Below, in pieces: positions 54,220-64,000 of a stretch of 64,000 nucleotides of DNA. The notes beneath the pieces are model-generated. The model saw nothing but the letters and a program-made list of their open reading frames with translations, was not told where the DNA came from and made no database searches. Source of the stretch: Caecitellus pseudoparvulus (lineage: Eukaryota; Bigyra: Bicosoecida). The position numbers and the translations under genes are program-made. The DNA lies in assembly GCA_965644315.1 (NCBI GenBank), contig CBFFRQ010000014.1, positions 1 to 64,000 of the forward strand. Reading direction: 5' to 3'. Position 1 is the stretch's first letter, and each line of letters starts with the position of its first letter.

Positions 54220-57200
54220 TCATACTGTGGTGGACTGTTTAGGGCCTTTCTCTTGCCTTGCGATGTGGGCAGGCCTTAGCGCCGAGCGGTTGCCCGACCC
54301 CACCTGGCGAACTGCAAACACACTTGGCCCGCTCTGCCCTACGCGCGTCATAGGCTGTTCTGCCTCTGCAAAGTCCTGCACGGACTTTGATGGTGCCGAT
54401 GCAGTCAACAGCCGCACCTTTGACATCCCCTTGCGCAGGCTACTCAAGTGTGCCTTGACTGTCGCGGATGACAGCAGCGAATGCGCCACCAAGCCTGCTG
54501 CTACTACGATAAAGACCACATTCATGAGGATGACTGACCAGGTCGCCACAGCGTGCATGGCCGCTGAAGTGCCCTGGTCCAGCAGGCTTACTCCCGCGGC
54601 CAGGGTGGAGATGGTCACCAGCAGACTGGCAGTTTCGGAGTGATTCACCAGCGCGAGGCGGTACGGGCTCAAGCTTGCGTGCGCTGCAAGGGCTCCGACC
54701 ATGAGAAGAATGCCAAAGTGCGCCTGGGCGCCAATGCCTGCAGGTGCGAGCAGCACTGAAATGCACGCCAGGGCAACCTTCCGGCCTTGCACTGCCGCTT
54801 CCCAGAAGTACCGACCTGGGGCGTACGCGGCATAGAGAAATCCGTACACCTGCCGTGTCGCAGGGGTCTCCAACGTGGCCCTGTGGACCCAGAGCAAAGT
54901 CAATGATGCTGCCGTGATGCCGCAGCCGTACACGACGAAAGCAGGGAGTCCGACCCCATACATCCACGCCTGGTGTTGGGGGTCATCGCAGGATATCTGC
55001 ACATCCCCCACTAGGAAGGCTCGCCCTCCAATCATTCTGCACGTGAACAAGCTCAGGGCCGATCGAGTCAGCCCCAAGTGCAGCACAAAGCACATGACGA
55101 GGAACGACACCACCATGCCTTGCTCGGGGGGCGTGCGGGCTTGTGCCCTGATGCTCGCAGCTGGTCCCCGCAACGCTCGCTGCACACTGGAGGCTCGACT
55201 TCGAGCTCGCATGGGATTCGACACACGCGTCTCACGAACTGGCTGGGGTGCACTCTGACGTGCGCCTTGAGGCCCCACTGTGCTGGCTGTCGCTGCGGCA
55301 TGGGCGTCCTCTGCGGGGGGAGCTTCCCCATTCCTGCGACAAAGTGTGCAGCTCAAAGCCCTGGAGCCGTCAGTCTGCCAGATCAAGGGCACGAGGAATC
55401 GCCAGACGATCAAAATGCCCAGCCCCAGTGCAGCAGGCAAGAGAAGCGTGAGGATTTGTGTGCCCCGAAAGGCGCTTGTGGAGTCCAGCCCCAAGCAGTC
55501 CACGCTGATGAGTGCGTCGCCTACACTGCTGGCAGCGTCAAACACGCTGAACATGCCGCGAAGCTCAGACGGCCAAGCCAACGGAAAGGCAGCAGCGATG
55601 CCCACCTGCTGCAGGTGTGTGAGTAGTACCTTGTTCAGAGCCACATGTGCTTTGGTGGGCGCTCCCCCAGACGCAAGAGCGCTTCGAGTCAGCGCGGCGA
55701 CCAACACTCCAGCCACAGCGACGCCGCCCACAACGCCAAGCCAGTTCAACCATGTCGGGGCACAGCGGATGCATGGCTGGCTGCCGTCACCCTGCCCAGT
55801 GTAACCTTCGGCACAGGCTGCACATAGCGGGCCCGTGCGACTGGCTTCGCAGGAAAATTGCTTTTGGCTGGAAAACACCTTCGAACTGTTCCCAGCTGCC
55901 GTTGTGTTCAGGACCGCAGCACCTAAGCCAGGCAGCGCTTGGAATGCCGAGGATGTGTAGTGCCTTGACGGCACTTGAACAGGGCTCTGCGACTCTCCCG
56001 GGCATACTTCCTCTGAAATACAAGCCTCGAAGCTGACATCTGGCTCCCTCCATGGAATTCTGAACCAGCCAGGCGCAGCGAGCACACGCTCCCATTCAGC
56101 TCCATTGCACACAGCGCCTTGTGGACATGGTCTGCAGGTGACTTGCGGCCAGCGCCCTTCGCCCAGCTCGTGTGTCGCGAGGTACTCTGCAGCGGCACAA
56201 GCAGGAAGCAGCGGCCCAACCTCAGTGCTGCGAGGTCCTCGAAGCACTCGCCCTGCAGACTCACCCAGCACTCCAGCCGCAACTGCAACCCAAAACGGCT
56301 GTGCAGGTGCATCTGCAATGCGCACTGAGAAGTCCAGCATGCTGGGCTGCTCTGTCAAACCCCGGCATAGCCTTGGAGTGTCCACATTGCGCAGGATGTC
56401 CCCTGCCACGCCACCAGCCAGGGAAACAAGGCGGGTGGAAGCATTGACACGCGAAATGAGCCCACCAGGAAGAATCACTCCGAAGGAGACATGCCAAGCG
56501 CCCACAGGGGACAGCAGCGTGGCGGCATCATCGGTCCAGTTGAATGCCACGCGTGCCGCGCCAGCCTCGTCCCTGTACGGGCACACAGCCGTCGGGGCTG
56601 AAACCGGCGCCCTGGGTGCCAAGGTGTACGAGAATGAACGCGGGAGCACAGCTGTGTGGCCACCCGTCAAAGAAATGGAGATATCGAGGCTGAAGACATC
56701 AGCAAGTTCGTCAGACGCTGGCTCTGGCACACGCAGGGTGACAATGCTGTCACTGCCTCGTGTGAACGTTGCGACTTGCCGAGCGCCGATCCGAACAGCT
56801 GCAATGTCCGTTTGTGCCAGGCCGAACCCCGAGCCCGTCACTGTGAGCGTGTCATTGACAGCTGCACTCGAAGAGGAGAGCTCGGAGATCTGCGGTGGCC
56901 CCATGATGCGCAACGTACCGAGGGAAGACTTAGCCGTCAAGTTCTGCGCGGTTTGGATCGTGATGGTCGTGTCAGCCATTCGCCCCGATGCGAGTGGCGC
57001 CAGAGCAGCCGTGTGGAACCCAAGGCACTCCAAACTGCGAATGGAAGTGAACACCAGCTCCCCACCTGCCTGGGCACAGGATATGCCAGGTGCACTGCCA
57101 AACAGCAGGCGAACACGGCTCCTTGGCCCGTCATCCAAGGCAAGGCCAGTGACTGAAACATTCCTGGTCTGCTGGCTGCCTTGAGGCGCAGGTTGCACCA

Positions 57201-60200
57201 GCCCGCCCAGTACAGTCAGCACTTCAGGCCGTGTGAACTGCAAGGCGTCTTGCAGGATGGTGGAATGACCAGAAACGAGCGTGATGTTGATACTTGCTGT
57301 CTGTGCACTGTCTGGTGGACGAGGCACGGTCACTGACACACTGGTCGAGGTGCAGCTGCGCACTGCAGCTGGTTGTGAGCCGACCCGAACAACTTTCACA
57401 TCACTGGAAGAGTTGCGGCAGAAACCAATGCCAAGAACCTCTACAACCTGTCCACCAGCCGCAGATACGAGCGGGGGGACCACTGCAGACACCTGTGGCA
57501 GGCTCAGGACCTGCACACCCACGCCTGGAGCAAAACTGGCCTGGGCGCCACGAACACGAACGGACGAGGCTGCTCCAGAAACCACAGTCGCAGTATCCAC
57601 CCAGCAGCTCAAGCAAGTGGCGTTCGACTGGGCCTGGAAAACACATGGGGACCCGGCGATCTGGATGGCGACGTCAGCTGCCGTCAGCGCCCGCCCAGGG
57701 GGAGACCAGCGTGTGCCATCCGTGCAAAGCTGCATGGTGGCATTCCCCCCAGGATGATTAGCCTTCCAGGGAAGGAGTGTTTTTGGCCAAATAGAGTGGA
57801 CTGATGGAGCGGCATACTGAAAGCTCCCCTGCAGGAAATGCCCGCCTGCGAGGAAGACTCGAACGGGCTCAGCGTTACCTGCTCCTGCAGGTGCCATGCA
57901 GCTGACTTCGCTGCTGTCCACCCAGAACACACTGTGGCAAGCTCCCCAGTCACTCACTTCTACATGCAACACATCCGATGCCACTGCTCCGATGCCAATG
58001 CCACGAACTGTGATGGCCTGTTCATGCTCTGTGCTGCCTGGACCGCTCGAAATGATTCGCAAGGGAGTCATATCAGGCGGGGGCACGATCTTGAGCGCAT
58101 CTAGCTGTGTGAATGCCTCGCCAAATGCAGTGACAGCGATTGGGGGCGCTGAAGTATTCAGCCCCGCGACAGGCAAGCCGACACATGTCAAGCTCCACAC
58201 ATGCGGCGTTGGCCGGCCCCACACGAGTCCTGGACAGAGCTGCCCCGCGATGAAGAGGCTTGTCACAGCAATCGCGTTGTGGCCCAAGTACCGCCCTTGC
58301 AGTGTCACATTCACGGTGTTGTCGCTGCTTGCATGTCCGACCTGGACAGCTGGTGGCGAAGCTTGCAGGAACAGTGGGGCACCGATTTCAATGCCGACGT
58401 CTTGGGCAGCTTCCTGTCCGCCCACCGTGACCCGCACTGCCGCTTGAAATGGCAGTCCTGCGGCCCAACCCTCACTGCCCTGCAGTGCAGGGCGCGAGGG
58501 AAGGCGGCAAAAGGCCTCACCGTCGCTGAAGGAGAAGTCACCTGCTGAGATGAGCGGGCACTCGATGCCGCCCACAAACACAGCTGCTTGGCTAACATCC
58601 ACCCCAAAGTTCCTCCCAATCAGCCGCAGTGCTTGTCCGCCTGCGGGATCCGCAACGAGCGCAGATATCGGGTTGTCGCGCGAATCTACGACGACTGTAT
58701 CGAGGCGCGGAGGAGCGTACGAGATTAGTCGCCCCCGGCGCACAACAGGAACAAAGGCTTCGGGGCCTGAAAGAATCGTCATGCTCAAGTTCGCACCCAC
58801 TCCAGTGCCCACAGTGCACTCAAGCTGGTCCCATTCAGGCACCTCCACTTGGCTGCAGGGCACGGAGCCGTTCCCAATGAACAACTGCGGCACGCCCCAC
58901 ATCGCCACCCAGTGCAGCTGCCCCCGAAAGCGGATGCGTGCTCCCAAACCTGGCACGACAATGTGTTCTCCCCATAAACCCGTGGACACATCGGACACCT
59001 CATCAATACTTGCGGTTGGCATACGCTGCCACCACACAGGCAGGCTGGGGTCATACGAACAAACACTATTCGTTCCCCACTTCACGAGCACTTGGCCAGG
59101 GCAGGAATCAGCACGATTCAAAGGACCGCTGCCCATGCTGGTTAGGTCCTTCAGAAGGTGCACTCTGCTTGTGGCAAGGGCTGGGACAGCCCGCAGGTGG
59201 GGCGAGAAGCGCGCGTCAATGTCAGCAGGAAGCGATACCAGGGACGGGTGGACGAAGCGAGAGTCCACAATTCTAAGTCTGTGCCGGTCCCAGCTAATGG
59301 AAAGGTCAGGAGAAATGTCTAGCAGGCTGATCGCTGCGGGTTGCTGGTATGTGCGCAGGCCACTCGCACTGCCCCAGCACGCGACACGGCCATCCGTTCG
59401 CTGCGCGCAGGAGAACCCCAATCCTGCAGCCACAGCTGCAATACTCGTCCCAATAGGCAGGGACTTTTCTGCGTTCAGGTCGCCAGCAAGCTCCCCGAAC
59501 TGAGAGAGTTGCCCGCCGAACCCAAGCTGATTCGAGGTGTTGTCGCCCCAACACAGCATGCTCCCATCCGCCCGGGCAACGCAGGTCGTTGTATCACTCA
59601 CATCAACGTGCACCACTTGCCCAACATCAACAGTGTAGCTGCTTGGGTCTAGGAAGGGTGTGCTTGGTGAACCTCTGTCCGCGCACCCACCGCAGCCGAG
59701 GTACCCTCGAGAGAGTGGATCCCTGCCCCAGCACACCAAGGTGCCATTCAGCCGAATGGCACAAGTGTGGTCGCTTCCAGCCGCCACATGCGCAACACCA
59801 CCCACATTTACTGCGAGGGATGGCGTTATTTCGCCAGGGGCATCTCCGATGGCACCTCCGCTCTGCGCCAAGCCCAGTCGCCCGTCGCCCGCCGTGCCCC
59901 AGCATACAACAGAAGTATCCCGCCTGATGGCACACACGTGGGACGCACCAGAACTCACCATGGACACTGGGCCCAGGTTTGGCACGCTCAGACCGGGGTG
60001 CAGTGGGGTGTAGCTCCCGCCCACGAAGCCGAGTGTTCCGTAGCCCAGCTGGCCGGACAGGCCGAAGCCCCAGCACACCACACTTCCAGCGGCATCACCG
60101 CGTACTGCACATGTTGAAAGCAGCCCAGCAGAGACGGACACAATGCCGCTTCCAATTGGCATGAGCAGCTCAGTGGAGAGCACGGTCTCGCGACTGTCTC

Positions 60201-62487
60201 CCCAGGTTGTGTCCTGGTCCATGTTCAGGATGGGACCCACCAAGTTGCGGCCCCAGCACCGCACCCGTCGATTCAGCCCAAAGATGACGCACGAGTGGAG
60301 CTTATTCACCGTCACATCATGCACGTCGCGCACTGGGTGCTCCATATCTGCGTGGAGCGTGCCAAGGTACTCTCCGACATTTTGACTGTGCTCCCACCCC
60401 AGCAACCCGCTGGCTGAGCGCCCGAAGCAGTTCAGCCGATTCCCCACGAACACCACACAGCAAGCCGACGTTGACGCGCTACAAACCAACTTGTCGACAC
60501 GTGATCGAAGTGGGTTGTGCAGTACGTACTGCGAAGCATGCAGAGTGGTGCTGAGTTGAAGCTGCTCGTCCGTCCCAGTGCGAGCTCCGCCGGCATCCCC
60601 GCCGATTCCCCGTGACAGGACGCCACCTGCCCCAGACCCGAGGCAAGATAAATCTCCTCGTTGGCGGATGACGCAGGTCGCGCTGGCGCCCGTGGCGATG
60701 TCCACCGCCGGCCCGCCCCACCAGCTGCTTCGGTCAGAGCCTGGCTCGCCAACCTGTGAACCTCGACCAGTGACCAAGCTGCCAAGTTCTCCATCAAGGT
60801 TGGCCCCCCAACAAAACACTGCACCCCCTACACGAATGCCACAGGCGTGAGAGTTGCTGATTGACACTCGCACGAAGTCTGAGCCTGCGTTGACGACATC
60901 AGAGGGGGTCAAGGACCACGAGGGGCCACCGCCCGACCCCACATTCTGCCTGCCCCCCAAGCCCAACAGTTGCGAAGCTCCTCCCCAGCATGATATTTGT
61001 CCGTCAAGCCGCACGCCACACGCGACATCCTTGGTTCCCACTTCAACCTGGGCCATAGGAGCGGTCTGCACCAGCAGCCGGGGGCCGTACTCATGCTTGC
61101 CTTCATTAACACCCAGTGTGCCCACATTGTTGTCGCCGAAGCAAATCGTCGACGCGTTAAATAGTACTGCGCACGTCAAGTGCCTGCCAGCTGACACTTG
61201 CACAACCGGGCCAGGCAACGGCACTGAGGGCGGGATGCTCCCAAGGCCCTGCCCAGGGATCACGATCACAGTGCCAGGGCCGGTTCCACAGGCCCCATGT
61301 AGACACTGTCCCCATGCAAACACGCTTCCATCTGATCGCAGCCCAACTGCATGGGTGGTGCCCACGGATACTGCGACCCAAGGGCCCTCCACACCTGTCA
61401 TGCGCAGGTCAGGGGTGACTGGCCGCTGGTCAGAGCCGATGCTCACAAGGGTTGACGACGAAGAAATGGCGCTTCCCACAAAACCCCAGCATGCGATGGT
61501 GTGGTCTCGCTTTACAACACAAGTGTTGTGCTTGCCAGTGGACACCATGAATACCCGCCCGATGTCCACGGTCCCCCCCGCGTACAGCGTGAGCGTCGCG
61601 GGATCCCCGCCCCGGCTGATGGGTGCCTCAGACGTTCCACCCATTCCTAGGGTGAAGAAGTTGCTGGAGCCCCAGCAGGTGAGCGTGCCATCCCGGCGAA
61701 CCGCACAGGCGTGCTCGGAAGCCATGTCAATTTGCCGCAGCATGGAGGCAGCACCAGCGACCACGGGGACCTGCACGGCAGGCAGTCGCATTGAAGCTAC
61801 CGCCGTGTCGTTTCCCTCCCAAGTGCTGCTGTTCGTCGCGAGCCCTGCTACCAGAGCTGCGTCGTCTCCAACTCTGAACGCGTCGCCAGTGACTCGGAGC
61901 CAAAGCGCCTGCCCTCCTGGCTGCCCCGAGCAGCCTTCGTTGAACTGTCTGGATGGGTGGGCACAAGACACAACTTCATGTTCCAAATTCCAACGCTGCC
62001 GCCTTGTCGGTCCCTCTGCACCGTAACAATGCTGCGTGTGCAGCCACGCGTGGGAGAAGCGCACTGAAGCGTCGCTGGCGTTCCAGCCCCGTAGCTCCAG
62101 CTGCACGGCTCGCTGAACAGTCATATTCAGTGAGATTTGGGGTGCTCCAGCGGCCAGGCCTGCGGGGCTCCCTGCTGCGTCGCCTGCACACCCCAGGCGC
62201 AGAGTCGCGTTCCATGCACCATCAGAACCGTTGTCGCTTCGCGTTCCAACAAACAGCCACACGGTGAAGGATTCCCCTGGCCAAGCTGATGGGCCTTCTT
62301 CTGGTACAATGAGTGTATCCAGCATGCCCCAGTAGGGGGCGGATGTCAACGACAGGGGCAGGGCGGCGGCGTCGCTTGCGTTGTGCGGCCCGCCTGGCGC
62401 CGTCTGTGCGGAAGCTGAGCCGAGCCCCAAGATCAGCGCTAACAGCGCCCCGAGGCAGCAGCGAACGTGTCGTTGAGGAAGTGCCAT
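54220..62487 (-). CDS. Giant RCC1-TIG-GCC2/GCC3 multi-pass receptor-like protein
   Basis: One uninterrupted frame of 2755 aa from the ATG at 62487. A signal peptide (LGALLALILGLGSASA) is followed by 14 RCC1-type blades at about residues 250-1035, most with a CxVRxDGxxxCWG core (HACAVRRDGTLTCWG, DHTCAIRLNGTLVCWG, FSCAQRTDGRVACWG), enough for two seven-bladed propellers. About six IPT/TIG-like immunoglobulin folds (1260-1920; TLTVTGSGFG, QALRLIGRNFG, VVEVLGIGFC) and a fibronectin-like stretch come next, then a Cys-rich GCC2/GCC3 (ephrin-receptor-like) segment (CRPCPQGAVCNG, LCAACAEGYTG) at about 2090-2245. The C-terminal 500 residues contain about eight hydrophobic helices and a basic cytosolic tail. 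Orientation suggests a huge ectodomain at the cell surface sensing or binding something unknown. No kinase or cyclase domain is present. Confidence 0.9.
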   Translation of the reverse strand: MALPQRHVRCCLGALLALILGLGSASAQTAPGGPHNASDAAALPLSLTSAPYWGMLDTLIVPEEGPSAWPGESFTVWLFVGTRSDNGSDGAWNATLRLGCAGDAAGSPAGLAAGAPQISLNMTVQRAVQLELRGWNASDASVRFSHAWLHTQHCYGAEGPTRRQRWNLEHEVVSCAHPSRQFNEGCSGQPGGQALWLRVTGDAFRVGDDAALVAGLATNSSTWEGNDTAVASMRLPAVQVPVVAGAASMLRQIDMASEHACAVRRDGTLTCWGSSNFFTLGMGGTSEAPISRGGDPATLTLYAGGTVDIGRVFMVSTGKHNTCVVKRDHTIACWGFVGSAISSSSTLVSIGSDQRPVTPDLRMTGVEGPWVAVSVGTTHAVGLRSDGSVFAWGQCLHGACGTGPGTVIVIPGQGLGSIPPSVPLPGPVVQVSAGRHLTCAVLFNASTICFGDNNVGTLGVNEGKHEYGPRLLVQTAPMAQVEVGTKDVACGVRLDGQISCWGGASQLLGLGGRQNVGSGGGPSWSLTPSDVVNAGSDFVRVSISNSHACGIRVGGAVFCWGANLDGELGSLVTGRGSQVGEPGSDRSSWWGGPAVDIATGASATCVIRQRGDLSCLGSGAGGVLSRGIGGDAGGARTGTDEQLQLSTTLHASQYVLHNPLRSRVDKLVCSASTSACCVVFVGNRLNCFGRSASGLLGWEHSQNVGEYLGTLHADMEHPVRDVHDVTVNKLHSCVIFGLNRRVRCWGRNLVGPILNMDQDTTWGDSRETVLSTELLMPIGSGIVSVSAGLLSTCAVRGDAAGSVVCWGFGLSGQLGYGTLGFVGGSYTPLHPGLSVPNLGPVSMVSSGASHVCAIRRDTSVVCWGTAGDGRLGLAQSGGAIGDAPGEITPSLAVNVGGVAHVAAGSDHTCAIRLNGTLVCWGRDPLSRGYLGCGGCADRGSPSTPFLDPSSYTVDVGQVVHVDVSDTTTCVARADGSMLCWGDNTSNQLGFGGQLSQFGELAGDLNAEKSLPIGTSIAAVAAGLGFSCAQRTDGRVACWGSASGLRTYQQPAAISLLDISPDLSISWDRHRLRIVDSRFVHPSLVSLPADIDARFSPHLRAVPALATSRVHLLKDLTSMGSGPLNRADSCPGQVLVKWGTNSVCSYDPSLPVWWQRMPTASIDEVSDVSTGLWGEHIVVPGLGARIRFRGQLHWVAMWGVPQLFIGNGSVPCSQVEVPEWDQLECTVGTGVGANLSMTILSGPEAFVPVVRRGRLISYAPPRLDTVVVDSRDNPISALVADPAGGQALRLIGRNFGVDVSQAAVFVGGIECPLISAGDFSFSDGEAFCRLPSRPALQGSEGWAAGLPFQAAVRVTVGGQEAAQDVGIEIGAPLFLQASPPAVQVGHASSDNTVNVTLQGRYLGHNAIAVTSLFIAGQLCPGLVWGRPTPHVWSLTCVGLPVAGLNTSAPPIAVTAFGEAFTQLDALKIVPPPDMTPLRIISSGPGSTEHEQAITVRGIGIGAVASDVLHVEVSDWGACHSVFWVDSSEVSCMAPAGAGNAEPVRVFLAGGHFLQGSFQYAAPSVHSIWPKTLLPWKANHPGGNATMQLCTDGTRWSPPGRALTAADVAIQIAGSPCVFQAQSNATCLSCWVDTATVVSGAASSVRVRGAQASFAPGVGVQVLSLPQVSAVVPPLVSAAGGQVVEVLGIGFCRNSSSDVKVVRVGSQPAAVRSCTSTSVSVTVPRPPDSAQTASINITLVSGHSTILQDALQFTRPEVLTVLGGLVQPAPQGSQQTRNVSVTGLALDDGPRSRVRLLFGSAPGISCAQAGGELVFTSIRSLECLGFHTAALAPLASGRMADTTITIQTAQNLTAKSSLGTLRIMGPPQISELSSSSAAVNDTLTVTGSGFGLAQTDIAAVRIGARQVATFTRGSDSIVTLRVPEPASDELADVFSLDISISLTGGHTAVLPRSFSYTLAPRAPVSAPTAVCPYRDEAGAARVAFNWTDDAATLLSPVGAWHVSFGVILPGGLISRVNASTRLVSLAGGVAGDILRNVDTPRLCRGLTEQPSMLDFSVRIADAPAQPFWVAVAAGVLGESAGRVLRGPRSTEVGPLLPACAAAEYLATHELGEGRWPQVTCRPCPQGAVCNGAEWERVLAAPGWFRIPWREPDVSFEACISEEVCPGESQSPVQVPSRHYTSSAFQALPGLGAAVLNTTAAGNSSKVFSSQKQFSCEASRTGPLCAACAEGYTGQGDGSQPCIRCAPTWLNWLGVVGGVAVAGVLVAALTRSALASGGAPTKAHVALNKVLLTHLQQVGIAAAFPLAWPSELRGMFSVFDAASSVGDALISVDCLGLDSTSAFRGTQILTLLLPAALGLGILIVWRFLVPLIWQTDGSRALSCTLCRRNGEAPPAEDAHAAATASTVGPQGARQSAPQPVRETRVSNPMRARSRASSVQRALRGPAASIRAQARTPPEQGMVVSFLVMCFVLHLGLTRSALSLFTCRMIGGRAFLVGDVQISCDDPQHQAWMYGVGLPAFVVYGCGITAASLTLLWVHRATLETPATRQVYGFLYAAYAPGRYFWEAAVQGRKVALACISVLLAPAGIGAQAHFGILLMVGALAAHASLSPYRLALVNHSETASLLVTISTLAAGVSLLDQGTSAAMHAVATWSVILMNVVFIVVAAGLVAHSLLSSATVKAHLSSLRKGMSKVRLLTASAPSKSVQDFAEAEQPMTRVGQSGPSVFAVRQVGSGNRSALRPAHIARQEKGPKQSTTV

Positions 62488-63062
62488 ACCAAGCACTTAT
62501 CCGCTGCTTGGGCTCCACGCCAGTTGGCCTCCCTGCGGCCACTAAGCAAGCCCTGGCCCCAGGAACTGGAGTGCCGCACACACACACACACACGGCCGCT
62601 TCGATATGTGCGGGTGCTGCAGGTACCCCTGCCTGCAAAGTGCCCACCACGGGTTTCAGCAACAAGTAGGGGGATGGGAATCACACAACTCTGAATTAAC
62701 GTGCACATGTTTCGCGGGTTTCTTTTTTTTTGGCCAGGGAGCAAGGACGCCGCGTGGCCGCGTCTGCCCATGGCACTCGGACGCTGTGGCGTGCTTTCAG
62801 GCATTCCAAGTCCAGCCCCCGGACACATCATTCTGCTCAACAAATATCCTTCCTCAATTTGTGTTTCGTCTTTCCCCTGAAGCCCTTTGCGTCTGGCCTG
62901 CTCCTCATAGCATCCAGCTCGGCGCGTTCAGCAGCGTTTCACGCTGGCGTTTCGTCAAGCAAGTGGCTCGAGCAGCAATCGTTCATTGCACAGCTGCCGC
63001 GTCAGAATCCCTTCAGATCTTCCTCTTGTTGAAGTCAACAGATAGGTATTTTCTCCGGAGAC
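62488..63062. promoter_or_regulatory. Divergent promoter region upstream of giant receptor and right-edge gene
   Basis: 575 bp between divergent start codons. It holds a (CA)8 tract (62577-62593, about 90 bp upstream of the receptor ATG) and a run of nine T (62723-62731). The interval from about 62695 on is noticeably AT-richer than the flanks. No open frame here is credible. Confidence 0.4.
62577..62593. repeat. (CA)8 dinucleotide microsatellite
   Basis: Eight consecutive CA units followed by C in the upstream region of the giant receptor gene; the only dinucleotide microsatellite I noticed in the window. Confidence 0.9.
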
Positions 63063-64000
63063 ATGAGTGCGGCTGTTTCTGTGGCCGCCCCTGTTGATTC
63101 AGCTGGGCCAACGTTGGGAAAGCCAGCATCTCCTAGCAACGCAACTGCCGCAGCGAGCCCCCCACTCGTGCAAGCGGCACAGCCAGACCAGAGCACCCCG
63201 CACGCCAGTGACTGTAGGTGCAAGGCATGCCATGTCTTCAGTGCAAGCGCTCAGACACGTCTCTCTGCTGCTGTAAATGGCTCAGATTCCCCAGCTACAG
63301 CTCCTCGAACGAGTGGCGCCGATGGCTCCGGCGGCAATGCTGCTGGGCAGAAGGGGGGCCACCGCAGGAAGCGGCGCCGCACGCGAGGCCGAGGTAAACG
63401 GGGCGCCAGTAAGAAGACTCACGCAACAGATGAGCTTGGCCACGCGCCCTGTCCCGATTCTGCCGCCGAGGGGGTGTTGCCGGGCAGCGGGACTGCGAAG
63501 GCAAGTGCCACGCCCACGCCTGCCGCTGCAGCCCACGGGGCCCCTTCACAGCCCCCGTGCAAGCCATCTCGTTACGCGCAGGTATTTGAGCTGCTGCAGG
63601 GCGGGGCCACCTTCGCTGCGAACAGTGACGCCTTCGAGCAGTGGAGCGAGGAAGAGGAGGACATGGAGGAGGACCCCATGAGCGGCATCCCGGGGCTCTT
63701 GACCATGCCTTCTGATGACTCCCTCGTGGCACCAGCCCCCGCTGGCGCGCACCCTTTGCTGAGCATGCAGCCCCCCCTGGCTGCCACGGTGTGCCACCCC
63801 GGCACGCCCCCTTCCACAACCTCTAGCTCTCATCAAGGTGGCACTGGGTGCCAGGCTGAGGCTCTGGCAGGCTCAGCACCGCTTGTACAAGCTGGCCCTG
63901 CGACGCCCGCGAGGCAACGCAGTGTGAGCTGTGACTCCAGCACGGGCGCCGAGCCAGGGGAGTTTGCCAGCATGTCGCGCCAAGAACTCATCCGTGAGAT
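63063..64000 (+). CDS. 5' part of a hypothetical basic/acidic protein, cut by the right edge
   Basis: An ATG at 63063 opens a frame that stays open for 312 codons to the last base, so the gene is incomplete. The N-terminus is Ala/Pro/Ser-rich, with a small Cys cluster (CRCKAC, about residue 52). A strongly basic nuclear-localisation-like stretch follows (HRRKRRRTRGRGKRGASKK, about 103-121). Around 175-205 a short ordered segment (RYAQVFELLQGGATF) leads into an acidic run (EQWSEEEEDMEED). The last residues, SMSRQELIREI, look like the start of a helical region. No family recognised. The basic/acidic pattern suggests a nuclear protein, which is inference only. Confidence 0.65.
   Translation, partial: MSAAVSVAAPVDSAGPTLGKPASPSNATAAASPPLVQAAQPDQSTPHASDCRCKACHVFSASAQTRLSAAVNGSDSPATAPRTSGADGSGGNAAGQKGGHRRKRRRTRGRGKRGASKKTHATDELGHAPCPDSAAEGVLPGSGTAKASATPTPAAAAHGAPSQPPCKPSRYAQVFELLQGGATFAANSDAFEQWSEEEEDMEEDPMSGIPGLLTMPSDDSLVAPAPAGAHPLLSMQPPLAATVCHPGTPPSTTSSSHQGGTGCQAEALAGSAPLVQAGPATPARQRSVSCDSSTGAEPGEFASMSRQELIRE

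Overview
The window is nuclear DNA of a GC-rich, gene-dense unicellular eukaryote. The evidence is 32 short spliceosomal introns (mostly 62-130 nt) that restore conserved proteins exactly when removed, a 26S proteasome subunit (Rpn11), an ER-retained protein disulfide isomerase, a Tim17-family mitochondrial protein, a COMM-domain protein and a receptor/phosphatidylinositol-phosphate-kinase fusion. Genes lie on both strands with no operons, and convergent neighbours are often under 100 bp apart. The receptor-PIPK fusion and the RCC1/TIG/GCC2-GCC3 giant receptor are architectures I associate with heterotrophic protists (oomycetes and other stramenopiles, amoebozoans). A heterotrophic stramenopile flagellate is my best guess, but the sequence does not prove it. 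I see no mobile element, virus, CRISPR array, rRNA or convincing tRNA.

Layout. 0-10 kb: the 5' end of a divergent gene at the left edge (-), folylpolyglutamate synthase (+), an uncharacterised protein A (-), a membrane-anchored three-domain PDI (+), and protein B (-). B is an intronless paralog of A, and the two share a new-looking CxxC...HxxC domain. 10-20 kb: a hypothetical protein (-), a 2003-aa protein with a Cfp1-like zinc motif (-), and a Tim17-family protein (-). 20-30 kb: Rpn11 (+), a ZNF474-like zinc-finger protein (-), a helical-repeat protein with a C-terminal U-box-like motif (-), acetyl-CoA acetyltransferase (+), and a 17-repeat ankyrin protein (-). 30-43 kb: an orphan membrane protein (+), an omega-like glutathione transferase (+), and a 2906-aa low-complexity/coiled-coil giant (+). 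43-54 kb: 7TM-PIP kinase (+), COMMD (+), TPR protein (+), an Ala/Arg-rich coiled-coil protein (+), and an EamA-type transporter (+). 54-64 kb: a 2755-aa secreted/membrane receptor-like protein (-) and the start of a basic/acidic hypothetical protein that runs off the right edge (+).

The genes are a mix of housekeeping (one-carbon metabolism, proteasome, ER folding, thiolysis, mitochondria) and sensing/scaffold functions. They show no shared pathway. The least ordinary contents are the A/B domain family, the two large receptor-like proteins, the Cfp1-motif giant, and the splicing style: donors are mostly GTGCGT or GTGAGY, and introns sit near the 5' ends of genes. Exon joins were worked out by eye from reading frame, GT/AG sites and family conservation. 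They are strong where the family is conserved and tentative elsewhere.
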